Shown here: positions 35,013 to 43,864 of the stretch, piece by piece | Layout of the letters: every line of letters begins with the position of its first letter | Numbering within the stretch: position 1 is the first letter of the stretch | Assembly: GCA_963779325.1 (NCBI GenBank) | Contig: CAVZXS010000019.1 | Location: 310,001-374,000 of the forward strand | Origin: CAVZXS01 sp963779325 | GTDB taxonomy: Bacteria; Bacteroidota; Bacteroidia; Chitinophagales; Chitinophagaceae | Direction of reading: 5' to 3' | Length of the DNA stretch: 64,000 bases | Notes under the pieces: generated by a model | Seen by the model: only the letters and a program-made list of their open reading frames with translations | What the model was told of the DNA's origin: nothing | Databases searched by the model: none | Made by a program: the position numbers and the translations under genes

Positions 35013-35999
35013 TTAAAGTAAAATATCATTTTCGGGTTGGAGTCTCTCCGGTAATTCTTTTTCGCCCAGCATTTCTTTTATATCAATTTCAATATTTCTG
35101 CAAATAGTAGTGATGGGTGTATCATTCACCGCATTATCAAAAGGATTTTCGCTGTACTCACCGATTTGTTCCATGGTATAAAACACCCAGGATATTAAGA
35201 GTGTAAAAGGTATAGTAAGCCACACACCCCAGGAGGCCAGGTTGTTTAAATCTTTCAGCAAGCCAAAAGGCAATAAGAAAATAAAAATCAATACAAACAC
35301 CCGGCTAAATATGCTGAACTGCCGAAACATAGGAGTGCTTTTAATTCGTTCGCATCCGCCTTGTAAATTGAAGAGTTCATTTATCTGCTTTACCAAATCG
35401 CTGTGTTCAAAATCATCTATCTTTTTTTCCCGTTTAAGTTTCATAAGGTGGTCCACTTGTATTTTCAGCATGATGTTAGCCGTATTCTGTTTACTCTTTA
35501 GTTTTTCGTAATACTGCATTTTATCATGCCGGGTAAGAATCGCTTTTAATCCTTCATCAAATTCTTCCAGTTCTTTTTTTTCACCTACAAATGTTTTATG
35601 TAAATCGCCGCGGCTGGTGGCCCAGGGAACAGTGCGGCGCAATTGCAAACGCAATACATTAATGTACCCGATGTGGCGTTTCAAGAAATCACTGACGTAT
35701 TCTTTATCATCCACAGTCGCTATCATCATGGTAGCCAAATTGCGGCTGGTATTGGTAATGCCGCCCCAGAGACGACGGGCTTCCCACAGCCTGTCGTATG
35801 CCTGATTATTTTTGAAACCAATAAAAAACGCTACAGCCGTACCAATGGTACCGACAGGTAAAAAAGGAATGGCTACAAATTTAAAACCGGCCACATCATA
35901 TAACAGCACGGCGACAAAGCTTATGACTAATGTTCTGAAAAGATTGACCCGCGCAAAGTGCCAGAGTAATATGGGATGAAAAATTTTTCCGGTGTACAT
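35013..35999 (-). CDS. Bestrophin-family anion channel
   Basis: 328 residues with the bestrophin fold: two N-terminal membrane helices (FARVNLFRTLVISFVAVLLYD), the conserved NNQAYDRLWEARRLWGGITNTSRNLA segment, a long cytosolic helical part, and two more helices (IFIFLLPFGLL and WLTIPFTLLISWVFYTMEQIGEYSENPFD). Bacterial bestrophins conduct anions or cations; pairing with carbonic anhydrase suggests bicarbonate flux. Frame intact. Confidence 0.92.
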   Translation of the reverse strand: MYTGKIFHPILLWHFARVNLFRTLVISFVAVLLYDVAGFKFVAIPFLPVGTIGTAVAFFIGFKNNQAYDRLWEARRLWGGITNTSRNLATMMIATVDDKEYVSDFLKRHIGYINVLRLQLRRTVPWATSRGDLHKTFVGEKKELEEFDEGLKAILTRHDKMQYYEKLKSKQNTANIMLKIQVDHLMKLKREKKIDDFEHSDLVKQINELFNLQGGCERIKSTPMFRQFSIFSRVFVLIFIFLLPFGLLKDLNNLASWGVWLTIPFTLLISWVFYTMEQIGEYSENPFDNAVNDTPITTICRNIEIDIKEMLGEKELPERLQPENDILL

Positions 36000-36077
36000 A
36001 AGGTTAATTGGTATCTCCTAAAACTAAGAAATAAATGAATATACAAAACGAAATAAATTTAATTAATGATAAAAAAA

Positions 36078-36093
36078 CCGGGCTTAAGCCCGG
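36078..36093 (-). terminator. Intrinsic terminator after the DUF4287/DUF5655 gene
   Basis: CCGGGCTTAAGCCCGG is a perfect 8-bp palindrome flanked by A7 on the left and A8 on the right of the plus strand, so T-tracts follow the hairpin on both strands. On the minus strand it sits about 30 bases after the stop of the upstream gene. Confidence 0.78.
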
Positions 36094-36121
36094 CTAAAAA
36101 AAATTCATGCAGCAATTTAAT

Positions 36122-36716
36122 CTAAGCCTGCTCGTATGCTTTCTTAATCCATTCCATTAATTCTTTATTAATCTTCTTTTCATCCTCTACTTTGATTCGA
36201 TGGGTACACATGGCGTTCCATTTAGCTCCCTTCTTCTGCAATTCCCGACGGGGCCAAGCCTTTTATATTTAATCCGATATCCAATCTGTCTTTAGTGGAT
36301 GGCTGAATAAGGGCAAACTGTTTTTTCCTTCTTAAACTTACGTAGGCTTTTTTGGGAGCAATTTCAATATCCTTACCAAACTTATTCACTTCAGTCATTA
36401 TTTTATCATACCATTTTTTTAAATTTTCTTTTCCCTTGTATTGTTCTGTTATCAAGTCATCGCTGTTTTCTGCAGCGCCTGCGTGAGATTGTTTGGCGTA
36501 ATGAACTACTACATTGGCATTGCCATGTGTAAAGCCATGCTTTTCTTTTAAAAAATTTACCAGTTCGCCATGTTTGGTAAAACCCGATTTGTTGACGATG
36601 GCTATCCATTCTTTAATTTTTTTGCCTGTCGATTTTTCGATATTGGCAAGCTGTGTTTGTGTGGCCTTTTCAACAGGATCATCCGGGAGGGCTTTGGCCG
36701 TATTTAGATTACTCAT
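36122..36716 (-). pseudogene. DUF4287-DUF5655 protein, frameshifted
   Basis: The first frame (164 residues) has a DUF4287 part (KKIKEWIAIVNKSGFTKHGELVNFLKEKHGFTHG) and the start of DUF5655 (YDKIMTEVNKFGKDIEIAPKKAYVSLRRKKQFALI). It stops after GIAEEGS. The next frame continues the domain with LQKKGAKWNAMCTHRIKVED and ends KELMEWIKKAYEQA at 36122. Removing one base from the CCC run at 36244-36246 restores a 197-residue protein. DUF5655 is predicted to bind nucleic acid; function unknown. Confidence 0.82.
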
Positions 36717-36819
36717 ATGTTTTCTTTTTGGTAAATCAATTTTACGAAATGATTATAACAGAAGCAGCCTCAAAAATATAAAAGGCGATGACGAGGGATG
36801 AAAGGATATTTAGAGCAGG

Positions 36820-37278
36820 CTACTCTGCAACAAAATCAAAATTCTGTTTAGCATACTTTCCGTTTCTTTTTCCTTCAATACTTGCAAATAAGAGGTTTTT
36901 AATGCGGCGATACGCAATGCGTTGCGGAAAATCATGCGCCGGGTTTTCGCTGATGAATTCTGTTCCTTTGAGAAAGATAATTTTAAATGAAACGGGCCGT
37001 GCATTGTTTTGATTTTTTACGGCTGGAATATAATACCAGTCACCGGTGCGGAACGAAAGTTCAATCGTTTCCTGCGGAGTGGTATCTGTACTGCTTTTAA
37101 CAAAAAAACTTTTGCCGGTTAAGGTGCTGTCATTGGCAATTTGCCATTGTTCAATAATCATTCCGCTACCAGCATTTATCTTCCAGGTGCCTGTTATCCA
37201 TTTCATTGCTTCTGATTTTTGTGCAAACGTGAAATGCACTGACATTATCAACACCAACAGGAAAAAAAGTTTCTTCAT
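36820..37278 (-). CDS. DUF6265-type secreted protein
   Basis: About 152 residues from ATG 37278 with a signal peptide (KLFFLLVLIMSVHFTFAQ). Motifs WITGTWKINAGSGMIIEQW and AHDFPQRIAYR are those of the DUF6265 lipocalin-like family. Function unknown. The DUF1801 gene ends 11 bases upstream on the same strand, so they may be co-transcribed. Confidence 0.75.
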   Translation of the reverse strand: MKKLFFLLVLIMSVHFTFAQKSEAMKWITGTWKINAGSGMIIEQWQIANDSTLTGKSFFVKSSTDTTPQETIELSFRTGDWYYIPAVKNQNNARPVSFKIIFLKGTEFISENPAHDFPQRIAYRRIKNLLFASIEGKRNGKYAKQNFDFVAE

Positions 37279-37288
37279 ATACCCGGTT

Positions 37289-37759
37289 TTATTTTTTCTT
37301 CCTGCTGTCTTTAAAAGTTGTTTCATAACGCTCAATCCAGTCATCTACTGTAATTTTTGAAGCCAGTTCACCGATCAGTTCGTAAGGAATGTCTTCGGGT
37401 TTTTTGTAGCGAATACAGCTCTTGCCCATATCCAATTTTTTAGGTGAGGATTTGGCATGTGCATCGGTAAACCACTTGAGCAACTTTGGATCAGCATATA
37501 CACCCATGTGGTACACGGCAATAAAATTTTTTTGCGAAGCCACATTCATAAATGGCAGCGGGTCCTTAGGATTGCAATGATAACCCGCAGGATATTTACT
37601 GTGCGGCACCACATAGCCAATCATACCGTAGCCCATTGTTTCCTGGAAACCTTTGGGCATGTTTTTTTTGATGACTTTACGAAGTTGACTGATCGCTTTT
37701 TGCCGATCTTCGGGCAGTTCTGCTAAATACTGATCAACAGTGGTTGCTTTGGATTGCAT
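37289..37759 (-). CDS. DUF1801 protein
   Basis: 156 residues matching DUF1801 (YdhG/YjbR-like fold): TVDQYLAELPEDRQKAISQLR, ETMGYGMIGYVVP, NFIAVYHMGVYADPKLLKWF and the terminal KLDMGKSCIRYKKPEDIP motif. Single domain, cytoplasmic, function unknown. Confidence 0.86.
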   Translation of the reverse strand: MQSKATTVDQYLAELPEDRQKAISQLRKVIKKNMPKGFQETMGYGMIGYVVPHSKYPAGYHCNPKDPLPFMNVASQKNFIAVYHMGVYADPKLLKWFTDAHAKSSPKKLDMGKSCIRYKKPEDIPYELIGELASKITVDDWIERYETTFKDSRKKK

Positions 37760-37783
37760 ACAGAATTAATTTAATTAATAATG

Positions 37784-38038
37784 CTATTTAAGAAAGTCCG
37801 AATAAATAAAGAATGCTGCAAAATCTTTATCACGTTTCTTCAAAATTTCACTTTTTCTAACAGTATGAAGTATTTTTCTTTTTGAATAAAGCCGTATCAT
37901 CGCACACCAATCATCCATATCTCCATGTTCAATAATACGCTCTATTACTATTTGTCTGTAAATGCCGGTGTCAAAATTAAAGACATTTATTTCAGGTAAT
38001 ATTTCCGGATTAATGATATATAATCTTTCTGTAAGCAT
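37784..38038 (-). CDS. DUF6922-like small protein
   Basis: 84 residues. The pattern INVFNFDTGIYRQIVIERIIEHGDMDDWCAMIRLY resembles the short DUF6922 proteins usually found beside nucleotidyltransferase genes. No such partner is adjacent here, so it may be an orphan of a toxin-antitoxin-like locus. By-eye assignment. Confidence 0.55.
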   Translation of the reverse strand: MLTERLYIINPEILPEINVFNFDTGIYRQIVIERIIEHGDMDDWCAMIRLYSKRKILHTVRKSEILKKRDKDFAAFFIYSDFLK

Positions 38039-38089
38039 CCCTTTAAATTACAAAATAAAATTCAGTTTAGTTATTTTTTAAAGAAAAAA

Positions 38090-38614
38090 TCAAAACTCAA
38101 GTATCCTGAAAAACTCCGGCCACGGCCCCATCTCTTCTTTATATTGTTTAGCCATTACCCTTGTCATTTGAGCTATATGTGTAAGGTCATGCACCACCCA
38201 GGTGGATAATAGATTTCTTAATGTTACTTCGCCGAGCTTCGGGTGCATGCCTTTTTTATCCAAATCTTTTTCGGTCAGATTCAATGATTTTAACCACGCA
38301 ACATTATCTTTTCTCACCGCTTCAAACTGGTTCAGCAGTTGCTGTAAACTTTTCCCTTGGCTTTCTTCGTATTGCGCAAACCGGTCATATGGATCAAATG
38401 GTTTTGAAGTGCCGAACTCCAAAATAATTTTTGTTCTTACAGGCCAATCTGTTTTTTCACCATGTATTAAATGACCAATTACATCGTAGGTAGAAAATGT
38501 TTCAGGGCCTTCGTTGTTCAGAATCCATTCATCACTGAGATTGGTGAGTAAAGCTTTGACAACAGCAGGTGTACGCTCTAAAATTTCTATTGCTTCTTTA
38601 GTTGTGTATTTCAT
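38090..38614 (-). CDS. DinB-family protein
   Basis: 174 residues, four-helix DinB/YfiT-type fold. Metal-site histidines are seen in TYDVIGHLIHGE and WVVHDLTHIAQM. Family members include thiol-dependent transferases; substrate unknown. It overlaps the TfoX-like gene by 4 bases (stop/start), so the two are translationally coupled. Confidence 0.86.
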   Translation of the reverse strand: MKYTTKEAIEILERTPAVVKALLTNLSDEWILNNEGPETFSTYDVIGHLIHGEKTDWPVRTKIILEFGTSKPFDPYDRFAQYEESQGKSLQQLLNQFEAVRKDNVAWLKSLNLTEKDLDKKGMHPKLGEVTLRNLLSTWVVHDLTHIAQMTRVMAKQYKEEMGPWPEFFRILEF

Positions 38615-38967
38615 TTTTTCTTTACTGCTTTTTTCTTACTTGATTTTGCAAGTTTATTATAATCCAGCGCCAGTTGCACCCAATATTCCAATTTCTTTTT
38701 TATTGTTAACACATCTGCATCTACAAACACATAACCTTTCATCACTTTGCCTGTAAAGTCCATGGGTTTGCAGCCCTCTTTTTCTATTACTTCTTCATAT
38801 TTTGCCGGATCAAGACGAATCATCAGTCTCTCTTTCTCTATGCCTACGCACATTTTATCATTTACCATAAAGCATAAGCCGCCGAACATTTTTTTCTCCT
38901 CTACGTTCTTGTGCGTAAGAGAAATGATTTCTCTTGTTCTGTCCGCTAATTTTTCGTTGTATGCCAT
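38611..38967 (-). CDS. TfoX N-terminal-domain protein
   Basis: About 118 residues from ATG 38967 (MAYNEKLADRTREII). The motif KKMFGGLCFMVNDKMCVGI and MDFTGKVMKGYVFVD define the TfoX/Sxy N-terminal domain. The C-terminal half of classical TfoX is absent, as in many small Bacteroidota proteins. The Lys-rich tail may bind nucleic acid. The DinB gene follows with a 4-base overlap. Confidence 0.87.
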   Translation of the reverse strand: MAYNEKLADRTREIISLTHKNVEEKKMFGGLCFMVNDKMCVGIEKERLMIRLDPAKYEEVIEKEGCKPMDFTGKVMKGYVFVDADVLTIKKKLEYWVQLALDYNKLAKSSKKKAVKKK

Positions 38968-39123
38968 GGTATCACTCTTTTTTCCGTTTAAATAAATATT
39001 CAAACACTTCATCAATATATATTTACTAATCACATTTCGTAGAGCAGTTGTCAATTTATCTCTTCGAAAAGTTGGCCTTGTGAGTTGACAACCCCTCCTT
39101 GAGAGCGGTTTGGGGAGGCTGCT

Positions 39124-39624
39124 TTATGAATTAACTACATCCTTTAATTGTTCGTCTCTGTTACGCAAATCAATACCACCTTCCAACAAACTTTTGAGAT
39201 TGGTTAAATAAAAAGTCCATCCTGTTTTACAACCCACGTGCCACATTTGTCTTCCTTCTTCCGTATCAGGAATTTCATCCTGCACCAATTCAACAACAGT
39301 ATACACACCTTCTTTTTTAATACTTACCGCACAATTGCCCGCTTTACCAAAACTGAATTTAAAAAAATCCTTTCCGTTGCAATCAAGAATTGTTCCTTCT
39401 TCAGTTGTTTCATCACTCCAGCCATGCCAGCGCCAGGTATACGTATCACCTTTTTGTACAGGTTCGTCATTTGTACGTAAGCTTCCATCCGGTTTTTTGT
39501 ATTCGCTTATTCGTAAGAACCAATACTCAATACCTTCCCGTGTTGCCCAGCACCAATATAATTTTTCTACGGGTGCGATCACACTTATCCTTGTTACAAA
39601 GCGATTCCAATTATAACCAGACAT
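39124..39624 (-). CDS. SRPBCC (AHSA1-like/START fold) protein
   Basis: 166 residues. IAPVEKLYWCWATREGIEYWF, the YTWRWHGW strand, and the C-terminal helix GWTFYLTNLKSLLEGGIDLR match AHSA1-type SRPBCC proteins that bind hydrophobic ligands. No signal peptide. The VOC gene is 11 bases upstream on the same strand; both are small-molecule-binding folds. Confidence 0.86.
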   Translation of the reverse strand: MSGYNWNRFVTRISVIAPVEKLYWCWATREGIEYWFLRISEYKKPDGSLRTNDEPVQKGDTYTWRWHGWSDETTEEGTILDCNGKDFFKFSFGKAGNCAVSIKKEGVYTVVELVQDEIPDTEEGRQMWHVGCKTGWTFYLTNLKSLLEGGIDLRNRDEQLKDVVNS

Positions 39625-39635
39625 AAATAATAATT

Positions 39636-40022
39636 TTATGATTGAGGGACTGAGTGCAATGCTATCCTGTTGCCTTCCGTATCTATAAACACACCCATAG
39701 ATCCATACTCGGGCGAAATCAAAGTTTTAGGAACCATAACTTTTCCGCCGGCTGCTTCTACTTTATCCAATACATTTTGTAAATCCGGATTTCCATTTAA
39801 ATAAACCAATGGCCCGTCGGTAGCGGAGGGTTTATGAAAACCATCACTTTTTACCAACGCACCGCCTACCTGCGTCATCATATCATCCAGCGGAAACATG
39901 CGCATTTTTATATTAGGTAAATCAAGCGGGTTGAGTTTGATGCCAAAAATTGTTTCGTAAAATGTTGCGGCTCTGTCAATATCCGTCGTAGGAATTTCGA
40001 ACCAACTGATTGCGTTATTCAT
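39636..40022 (-). CDS. VOC-superfamily (glyoxalase-like) protein
   Basis: 128 residues. ISWFEIPTTDIDRAATFYETIFGIKL opens the domain and YGSMGVFIDTEGNRIALHS closes it, as in YtlI/PhnB-like VOC proteins. Metal-ligand positions seem partly conserved. Substrate unknown. Confidence 0.86.
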   Translation of the reverse strand: MNNAISWFEIPTTDIDRAATFYETIFGIKLNPLDLPNIKMRMFPLDDMMTQVGGALVKSDGFHKPSATDGPLVYLNGNPDLQNVLDKVEAAGGKVMVPKTLISPEYGSMGVFIDTEGNRIALHSVPQS

Positions 40023-40142
40023 TGCTGAGGGGTTTTGGTTTATACCATTTAAGGTAATGATTTAAACAAAAAGAGTTTAAATTATTTTACCAAAACGCTC
40101 ATTGTACCTGAACAGCGGCTAAAATATAGTATGAGAGAAAAT

Positions 40143-41117
40143 TTACCAGCCCAATAACCAGGCAAAAATTAAAGGAGCCACAATGGTAGCATCACTTTCT
40201 ACAATAAACTTGGGTGTTTTTATATCCAATTTTCCCCAGGTAATTTTTTCGTTGGGCACGGCGCCGCTATAGCTTCCGTAAGAAGTGGTTGAATCGCTTA
40301 TCTGGCAGAAGTAGCTCCAGAACGGAACATCGTGCCATTCCAAATCCTGATACATCATAGGTACTACACAAATAGGGAAGTCGCCGGCAATACCGCCGCC
40401 TATTTGGAAAAAGCCAACTCCTTTACCGCCCGAATTATTCCTGTACCAGTCGGCCAGCCATACCATGTACTCAATTCCGCTTTTCATGGTAGTGGCTTTC
40501 ATTTGATTTTTTATAATATAGGAAGCAAAAATATTTCCCATGGTGCTGTCTTCCCAACCGGGTACTACAATCGGAATATTTTTTTTCGCCGCGGCCAGCA
40601 TCCAGCTGTTCTTAGGATCTATTTCGTAATACTGCTCCAGCACGCCGCTCAGCAACATTTTATACATGTATTCATGGGGAAAATAACGTTCGCCTTTATC
40701 ATCGGCATCTTTCCATATTTTATGTATATGCTGTTGCAGTCTTCTGAAAGCTTCTTCCTCGGGTATACAGGTATCCGTTACACGGTTGTAATGATTCTCC
40801 AATAAATCCCACTCTTCCTGCGGGCTTAAATCGCGGTAATTGGGTACTCTTTTGTAATGACTGTGTGCTACCAGGTTCATAATATCTTCTTCCAGGTTGG
40901 CACCCGTACAGCTTATAATATCTACTTTATCCTGCCTGATCATTTCGGCCAGACTCAATCCCAGTTCCGCGGTACTCATAGCACCGGCCAGTGTAATCAT
41001 CATTTTACCGCCTTCCAGTAAATGTGTTTCATAGCCTTTGGCGGCATCCATTAAAGCGGCGGCATTAAAGTGGCGGTAGTGGTGCTGAATGTATTGCGAT
41101 ACGGGTCCTTTTGTCAT
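40143..41117 (-). CDS. Deoxyhypusine synthase-family protein
   Basis: 324 residues. The NAD-binding and spermidine-site segments of the family are present (MITLAGAMSTAELGLSL, DIISCTGANLEEDI, GGGIAGDFPICVVP, SYGSYSGAVPNE), and ITWGK matches the VSWGK active-site motif in which the human enzyme uses Lys329. Bacteria lack eIF5A, so the reaction is unlikely to be hypusination; a homospermidine-synthase-like polyamine role is the known alternative for related bacterial proteins. Intact and well conserved. Confidence 0.88.
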   Translation of the reverse strand: MTKGPVSQYIQHHYRHFNAAALMDAAKGYETHLLEGGKMMITLAGAMSTAELGLSLAEMIRQDKVDIISCTGANLEEDIMNLVAHSHYKRVPNYRDLSPQEEWDLLENHYNRVTDTCIPEEEAFRRLQQHIHKIWKDADDKGERYFPHEYMYKMLLSGVLEQYYEIDPKNSWMLAAAKKNIPIVVPGWEDSTMGNIFASYIIKNQMKATTMKSGIEYMVWLADWYRNNSGGKGVGFFQIGGGIAGDFPICVVPMMYQDLEWHDVPFWSYFCQISDSTTSYGSYSGAVPNEKITWGKLDIKTPKFIVESDATIVAPLIFAWLLGW

Positions 41118-41193
41118 ACGTTTTTATTTAGGCGACAAAAATAAAGTTTTTATAGTTCCGCAAATTTTTATCTGACTACGAACTTTTTTAAAA

Positions 41194-41228
41194 AAACAAA
41201 ACCCGAGCTTGTGACCCGGGCTTGTTTT
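41194..41228 (-). terminator. Probable intrinsic terminator
   Basis: An imperfect hairpin built from AAACAA...CCCG and CGGG...TTGTTT, with a T-run on either strand, lying between the PepSY-like gene's stop and the start of the deoxyhypusine-synthase-like gene. It would end the PepSY-like transcript. Confidence 0.5.
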
Positions 41229-41252
41229 TTTACCACACACCAAAACAAACTT

Positions 41253-41699
41253 CTATATCTTATTGGTTTTTTTGTAAACCGTCCAATTGGTTTTATCGGC
41301 TGATTTAAGAATAACTTTTTGAGAAGCACTCTCAAGGGTGATAAAATACCCGCTGTTTTCAGAACTTGCTACTTCAAACAAGTCGCTCATCCAGTAATCG
41401 GCATAATTTTTTTTCAGGCTTGTTTGCAGTTGAAAAGGCAATTGCGCCAGTTCTACAAAACGTGTAACACCCAGCATGCTGCCGTCAAAACCGTAGTAGG
41501 CAAAAACATGTTGTCCGTTGAAAACAAAATCGGCTCTGTAAAAATTGCTGCCGGTTGTCCACTGTACTTCTTTTGCCGTGGTAAACTCGCTTTTGAAAGC
41601 GTTAAGTACTTCTTGCGATACATTATTATCATTTACTGCGAACGCAGTAGTAATTTGTAAGGTAAAAATCACCGCAAGAGCAAGAATAATCTTTTTCAT
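41253..41699 (-). CDS. PepSY-like (DUF2874-type) exported protein
   Basis: About 148 residues from ATG 41699, giving a signal peptide (KKIILALAVIFTLQITTAFA). The body has the helix ...VLNAFKSEFTTAKEVQWTTG and beta strands FYRADFVFNGQHVFAYYGFDGSMLG seen in Bacteroidota PepSY-like beta-lactamase-inhibitor-fold proteins. A related gene lies at 47394. Function unknown; periplasmic or secreted. Confidence 0.78.
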   Translation of the reverse strand: MKKIILALAVIFTLQITTAFAVNDNNVSQEVLNAFKSEFTTAKEVQWTTGSNFYRADFVFNGQHVFAYYGFDGSMLGVTRFVELAQLPFQLQTSLKKNYADYWMSDLFEVASSENSGYFITLESASQKVILKSADKTNWTVYKKTNKI

Positions 41700-41753
41700 G
41701 ACTCTTTTTTTTAAGGTTAAATGGTTAATGTCTTTTTTGATTTCACGATACAA

Positions 41754-42116
41754 AGCTATTTTGATATATAAGGGAAAACAAGTGCCGGCATGATAAACTG
41801 TGTTTTTCGATGACTAAACTGAATCAAACACCCGTTCAATCGTTATTACTGTTTCCCACTTTTTCAATTAACTGCTTCACTTTCGTGCTATCATTTATTA
41901 TGACGCTGTAAAGGTATTTTATGTTACATCCCCGCACAAGCATTTTATGATTAGTGGTAGCGGGTGTTAAATTCTGTTAAGATGTTTTGCAACATACTGC
42001 CGAATAAAAAAATAATAAGCCGATTAAAATAATTAAACGCCGGTTATCTATAAATGATTTGGAGGAGTGAAAAAGTATTTAGACATTTGCCTAAATATAT
42101 AAATATTTAATTACGT
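41754..42116. other. Divergent intergenic region upstream of sdpR
   Basis: About 360 bases between the PepSY-like gene and the ArsR-type regulator. The bases near 42080-42116 (CATTTGCCTAAATATATAAATATTTAAT) are AT-rich and include an imperfect palindrome, the likely SdpR operator. No ORF is supported. Confidence 0.4.
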
Positions 42117-42377
42117 ATGAATAGCTTATTTAAGGCACTGAACGATACCACCCGGCGTGAAATACTGGAGCTGTTGAAAGAAAAGGATTTGACCGCCGGC
42201 GAAATAGCCGACCGGTTTAATATATCCAAGCCCGGCATATCGCATCACCTGGATCTGCTGAAACAGGCGGGCTTGGTAGATACGGTAAAAGAAGGGCAGT
42301 TTATAACCTATTCATTAAACACTACCGTAATGGACGATATAGTAAAGTGGTTTATGAAACTAAAACAGAAAAAATAA
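42117..42377 (+). CDS. sdpR: ArsR-family autorepressor (SdpR-type)
   Basis: 86 residues, winged helix. LNDTTRREILELLKEKDLTAGEIADRFNISKPGISHHLDLLKQAGLV is the ArsR/SmtB DNA-binding core; no metal-binding Cys pair is seen, which fits the SdpR subgroup. It lies 11 bases before an SdpI-like gene. In Bacillus, SdpI sequesters SdpR at the membrane when toxin SdpC is sensed; here no sdpC is visible, so the trigger is unknown. Confidence 0.9.
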   Translation: MNSLFKALNDTTRREILELLKEKDLTAGEIADRFNISKPGISHHLDLLKQAGLVDTVKEGQFITYSLNTTVMDDIVKWFMKLKQKK

Positions 42378-42388
42378 AACCTTATACA

Positions 42389-43063
42389 ATGAAAAAGAAT
42401 TTATCACTAAGAGACGTAATTGCATTAATTGCCGCGACAACTCCTGTTATTTATCTCACCGCCATTTGGCAAAAAATTCCGGCTATAGTTAACACACACT
42501 ATAATATCCGCTTTGAAGCGGATGCGCAGGGTTCTAAAAATCAAATACTGATTGCTTCGGCTGTTTTAGCGGTTATAAGCCTTGGCGTATACTTCCTGAT
42601 GAAATTTATTCATCGCTTAGATCCGAAAAGAAAAGACAAAGACAGTACCGGCCGGTTTGAAAAAATAGGATTGATAGCAACGGTATTTATGGCTATTATT
42701 AATTTTATTATTATAGAATCAGCAGCATCCAACGCCTTACTTATGAAAAAAGCATTAGTGCCGGTATTGGGAATCATGTTTGCTTTTATTGGTAACTATA
42801 TGCACAACCTGAAGCCCAATTATTTTGCCGGCTTGCGCCTGCCCTGGACACTGAACAACGAAACGAATTGGAAAATGACACATCAACTAACCGGTAAGTT
42901 ATGGTTTTGGGGAGGGCTAGTCATTGCTTTGCTCAGCCTGTTGCTGCCGTACAAAGGAGGCCTGTATATTTTTATTGCAATCATGGCGGTAATAACAATT
43001 ATTCCCTGCTTTTATTCGTACAGTCTTTATAAAAAAGAAAAACAATCAACTTTAACAAGCTAA
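42389..43063 (+). CDS. sdpI: SdpI-family membrane protein
   Basis: About 224 residues from ATG 42389. Six hydrophobic segments and the SdpI signature NYMHNLKPNYFAGLRLPWTLNNETNWKMTHQLTGKLW (DUF1648 plus SdpI domain). In Bacillus subtilis it gives immunity to a killing peptide and controls SdpR. Co-directional with sdpR. The N-terminal DUF1648-like part covers residues ~10-60. Confidence 0.9.
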   Translation: MKKNLSLRDVIALIAATTPVIYLTAIWQKIPAIVNTHYNIRFEADAQGSKNQILIASAVLAVISLGVYFLMKFIHRLDPKRKDKDSTGRFEKIGLIATVFMAIINFIIIESAASNALLMKKALVPVLGIMFAFIGNYMHNLKPNYFAGLRLPWTLNNETNWKMTHQLTGKLWFWGGLVIALLSLLLPYKGGLYIFIAIMAVITIIPCFYSYSLYKKEKQSTLTS

Positions 43064-43193
43064 TCATGAGGAATATTTTTTAAACAATAGCAATTCCAAT
43101 AAACGGGAAAGATATTTATTTAACTTAATATCGGGAGACTTACGTTGTAAATTAATCAGTAATTTAGTTGACAGTATTAAAACGTAGAAACCT

Positions 43194-43787
43194 ATCAACT
43201 ACCTCGCCCACGCATATCTTTCTTTCAACCTGCCTGAAATACTGGTAGGCAATATGATCAGTGATTATGTAAAAGGCAAAAAGAAATTTGATTATCCCGA
43301 AGGGATTCAACAAGGTATTACGCTGCATCGAGCCATTGATGAGTTTACCGATAAACATGCAGCTACCAAAGAAGCGAAAGAAGTTTTCAGACCGCACTAC
43401 CGCTTGTATGCGGGGGCTTTTGTTGATGTGGTGTACGATCATTTCCTGGCCAATGATAAAAATGAGTTTGATGAAAAATCGCTTGCCGGTTTTTCAAGCA
43501 GATGTTACGCCACTATTGATAACTATACCCATCATTTGCCCGAACCGTTTGCCCGCATGTTTCCATATATGAAAACACAGGACTGGCTTTTTAACTACCG
43601 CGAAAAATGGGGTACGCAAAAAAGCTTTGGCGGATTGGTGCGCAGAGCTGCATATATAGATGATCCTGATACCGCTTACCGGCTTTTTGAACAGCATTAT
43701 GAGTTGCTGCAAAAATGTTATACTGATTTTTTTTCGGAAGTAAAATCCTTCGCCAAAAAACAATTGGCCGCCGCCGGCATTTTATAA
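43194..43787 (+). CDS. acpH: Acyl-carrier-protein phosphodiesterase (AcpH-like) with ATC in place of ATG
   Basis: From 43194 the frame reads INYLAHAYLSFNLPEILVGN then MISDYVKGKKKFDYPEGIQ, a full AcpH N-terminus (normally MNYLAHAYLS). The first codon is ATC, preceded by an in-frame TAG, so no canonical start exists before ATG 43254, which would remove the catalytic-side first helix. With ATC the protein is 197 residues, family length. AcpH hydrolyses the phosphopantetheine from ACP. Metal-ligand-type residues VDVVYDHFLAND are present. Confidence 0.8.
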   Translation: MNYLAHAYLSFNLPEILVGNMISDYVKGKKKFDYPEGIQQGITLHRAIDEFTDKHAATKEAKEVFRPHYRLYAGAFVDVVYDHFLANDKNEFDEKSLAGFSSRCYATIDNYTHHLPEPFARMFPYMKTQDWLFNYREKWGTQKSFGGLVRRAAYIDDPDTAYRLFEQHYELLQKCYTDFFSEVKSFAKKQLAAAGIL

Positions 43788-43864
43788 AAAGAACGGTCAT
43801 TATTTAAAAGGTTGTATTTATACAATAAGATTCATTTATTTTTGTTTCTACTTAAATAATGAAT

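Noticed and set aside
40332..40805. 157-residue ORF opposite the deoxyhypusine-synthase-like gene
   Set aside because: Antisense to a well-conserved gene and without recognisable domain.
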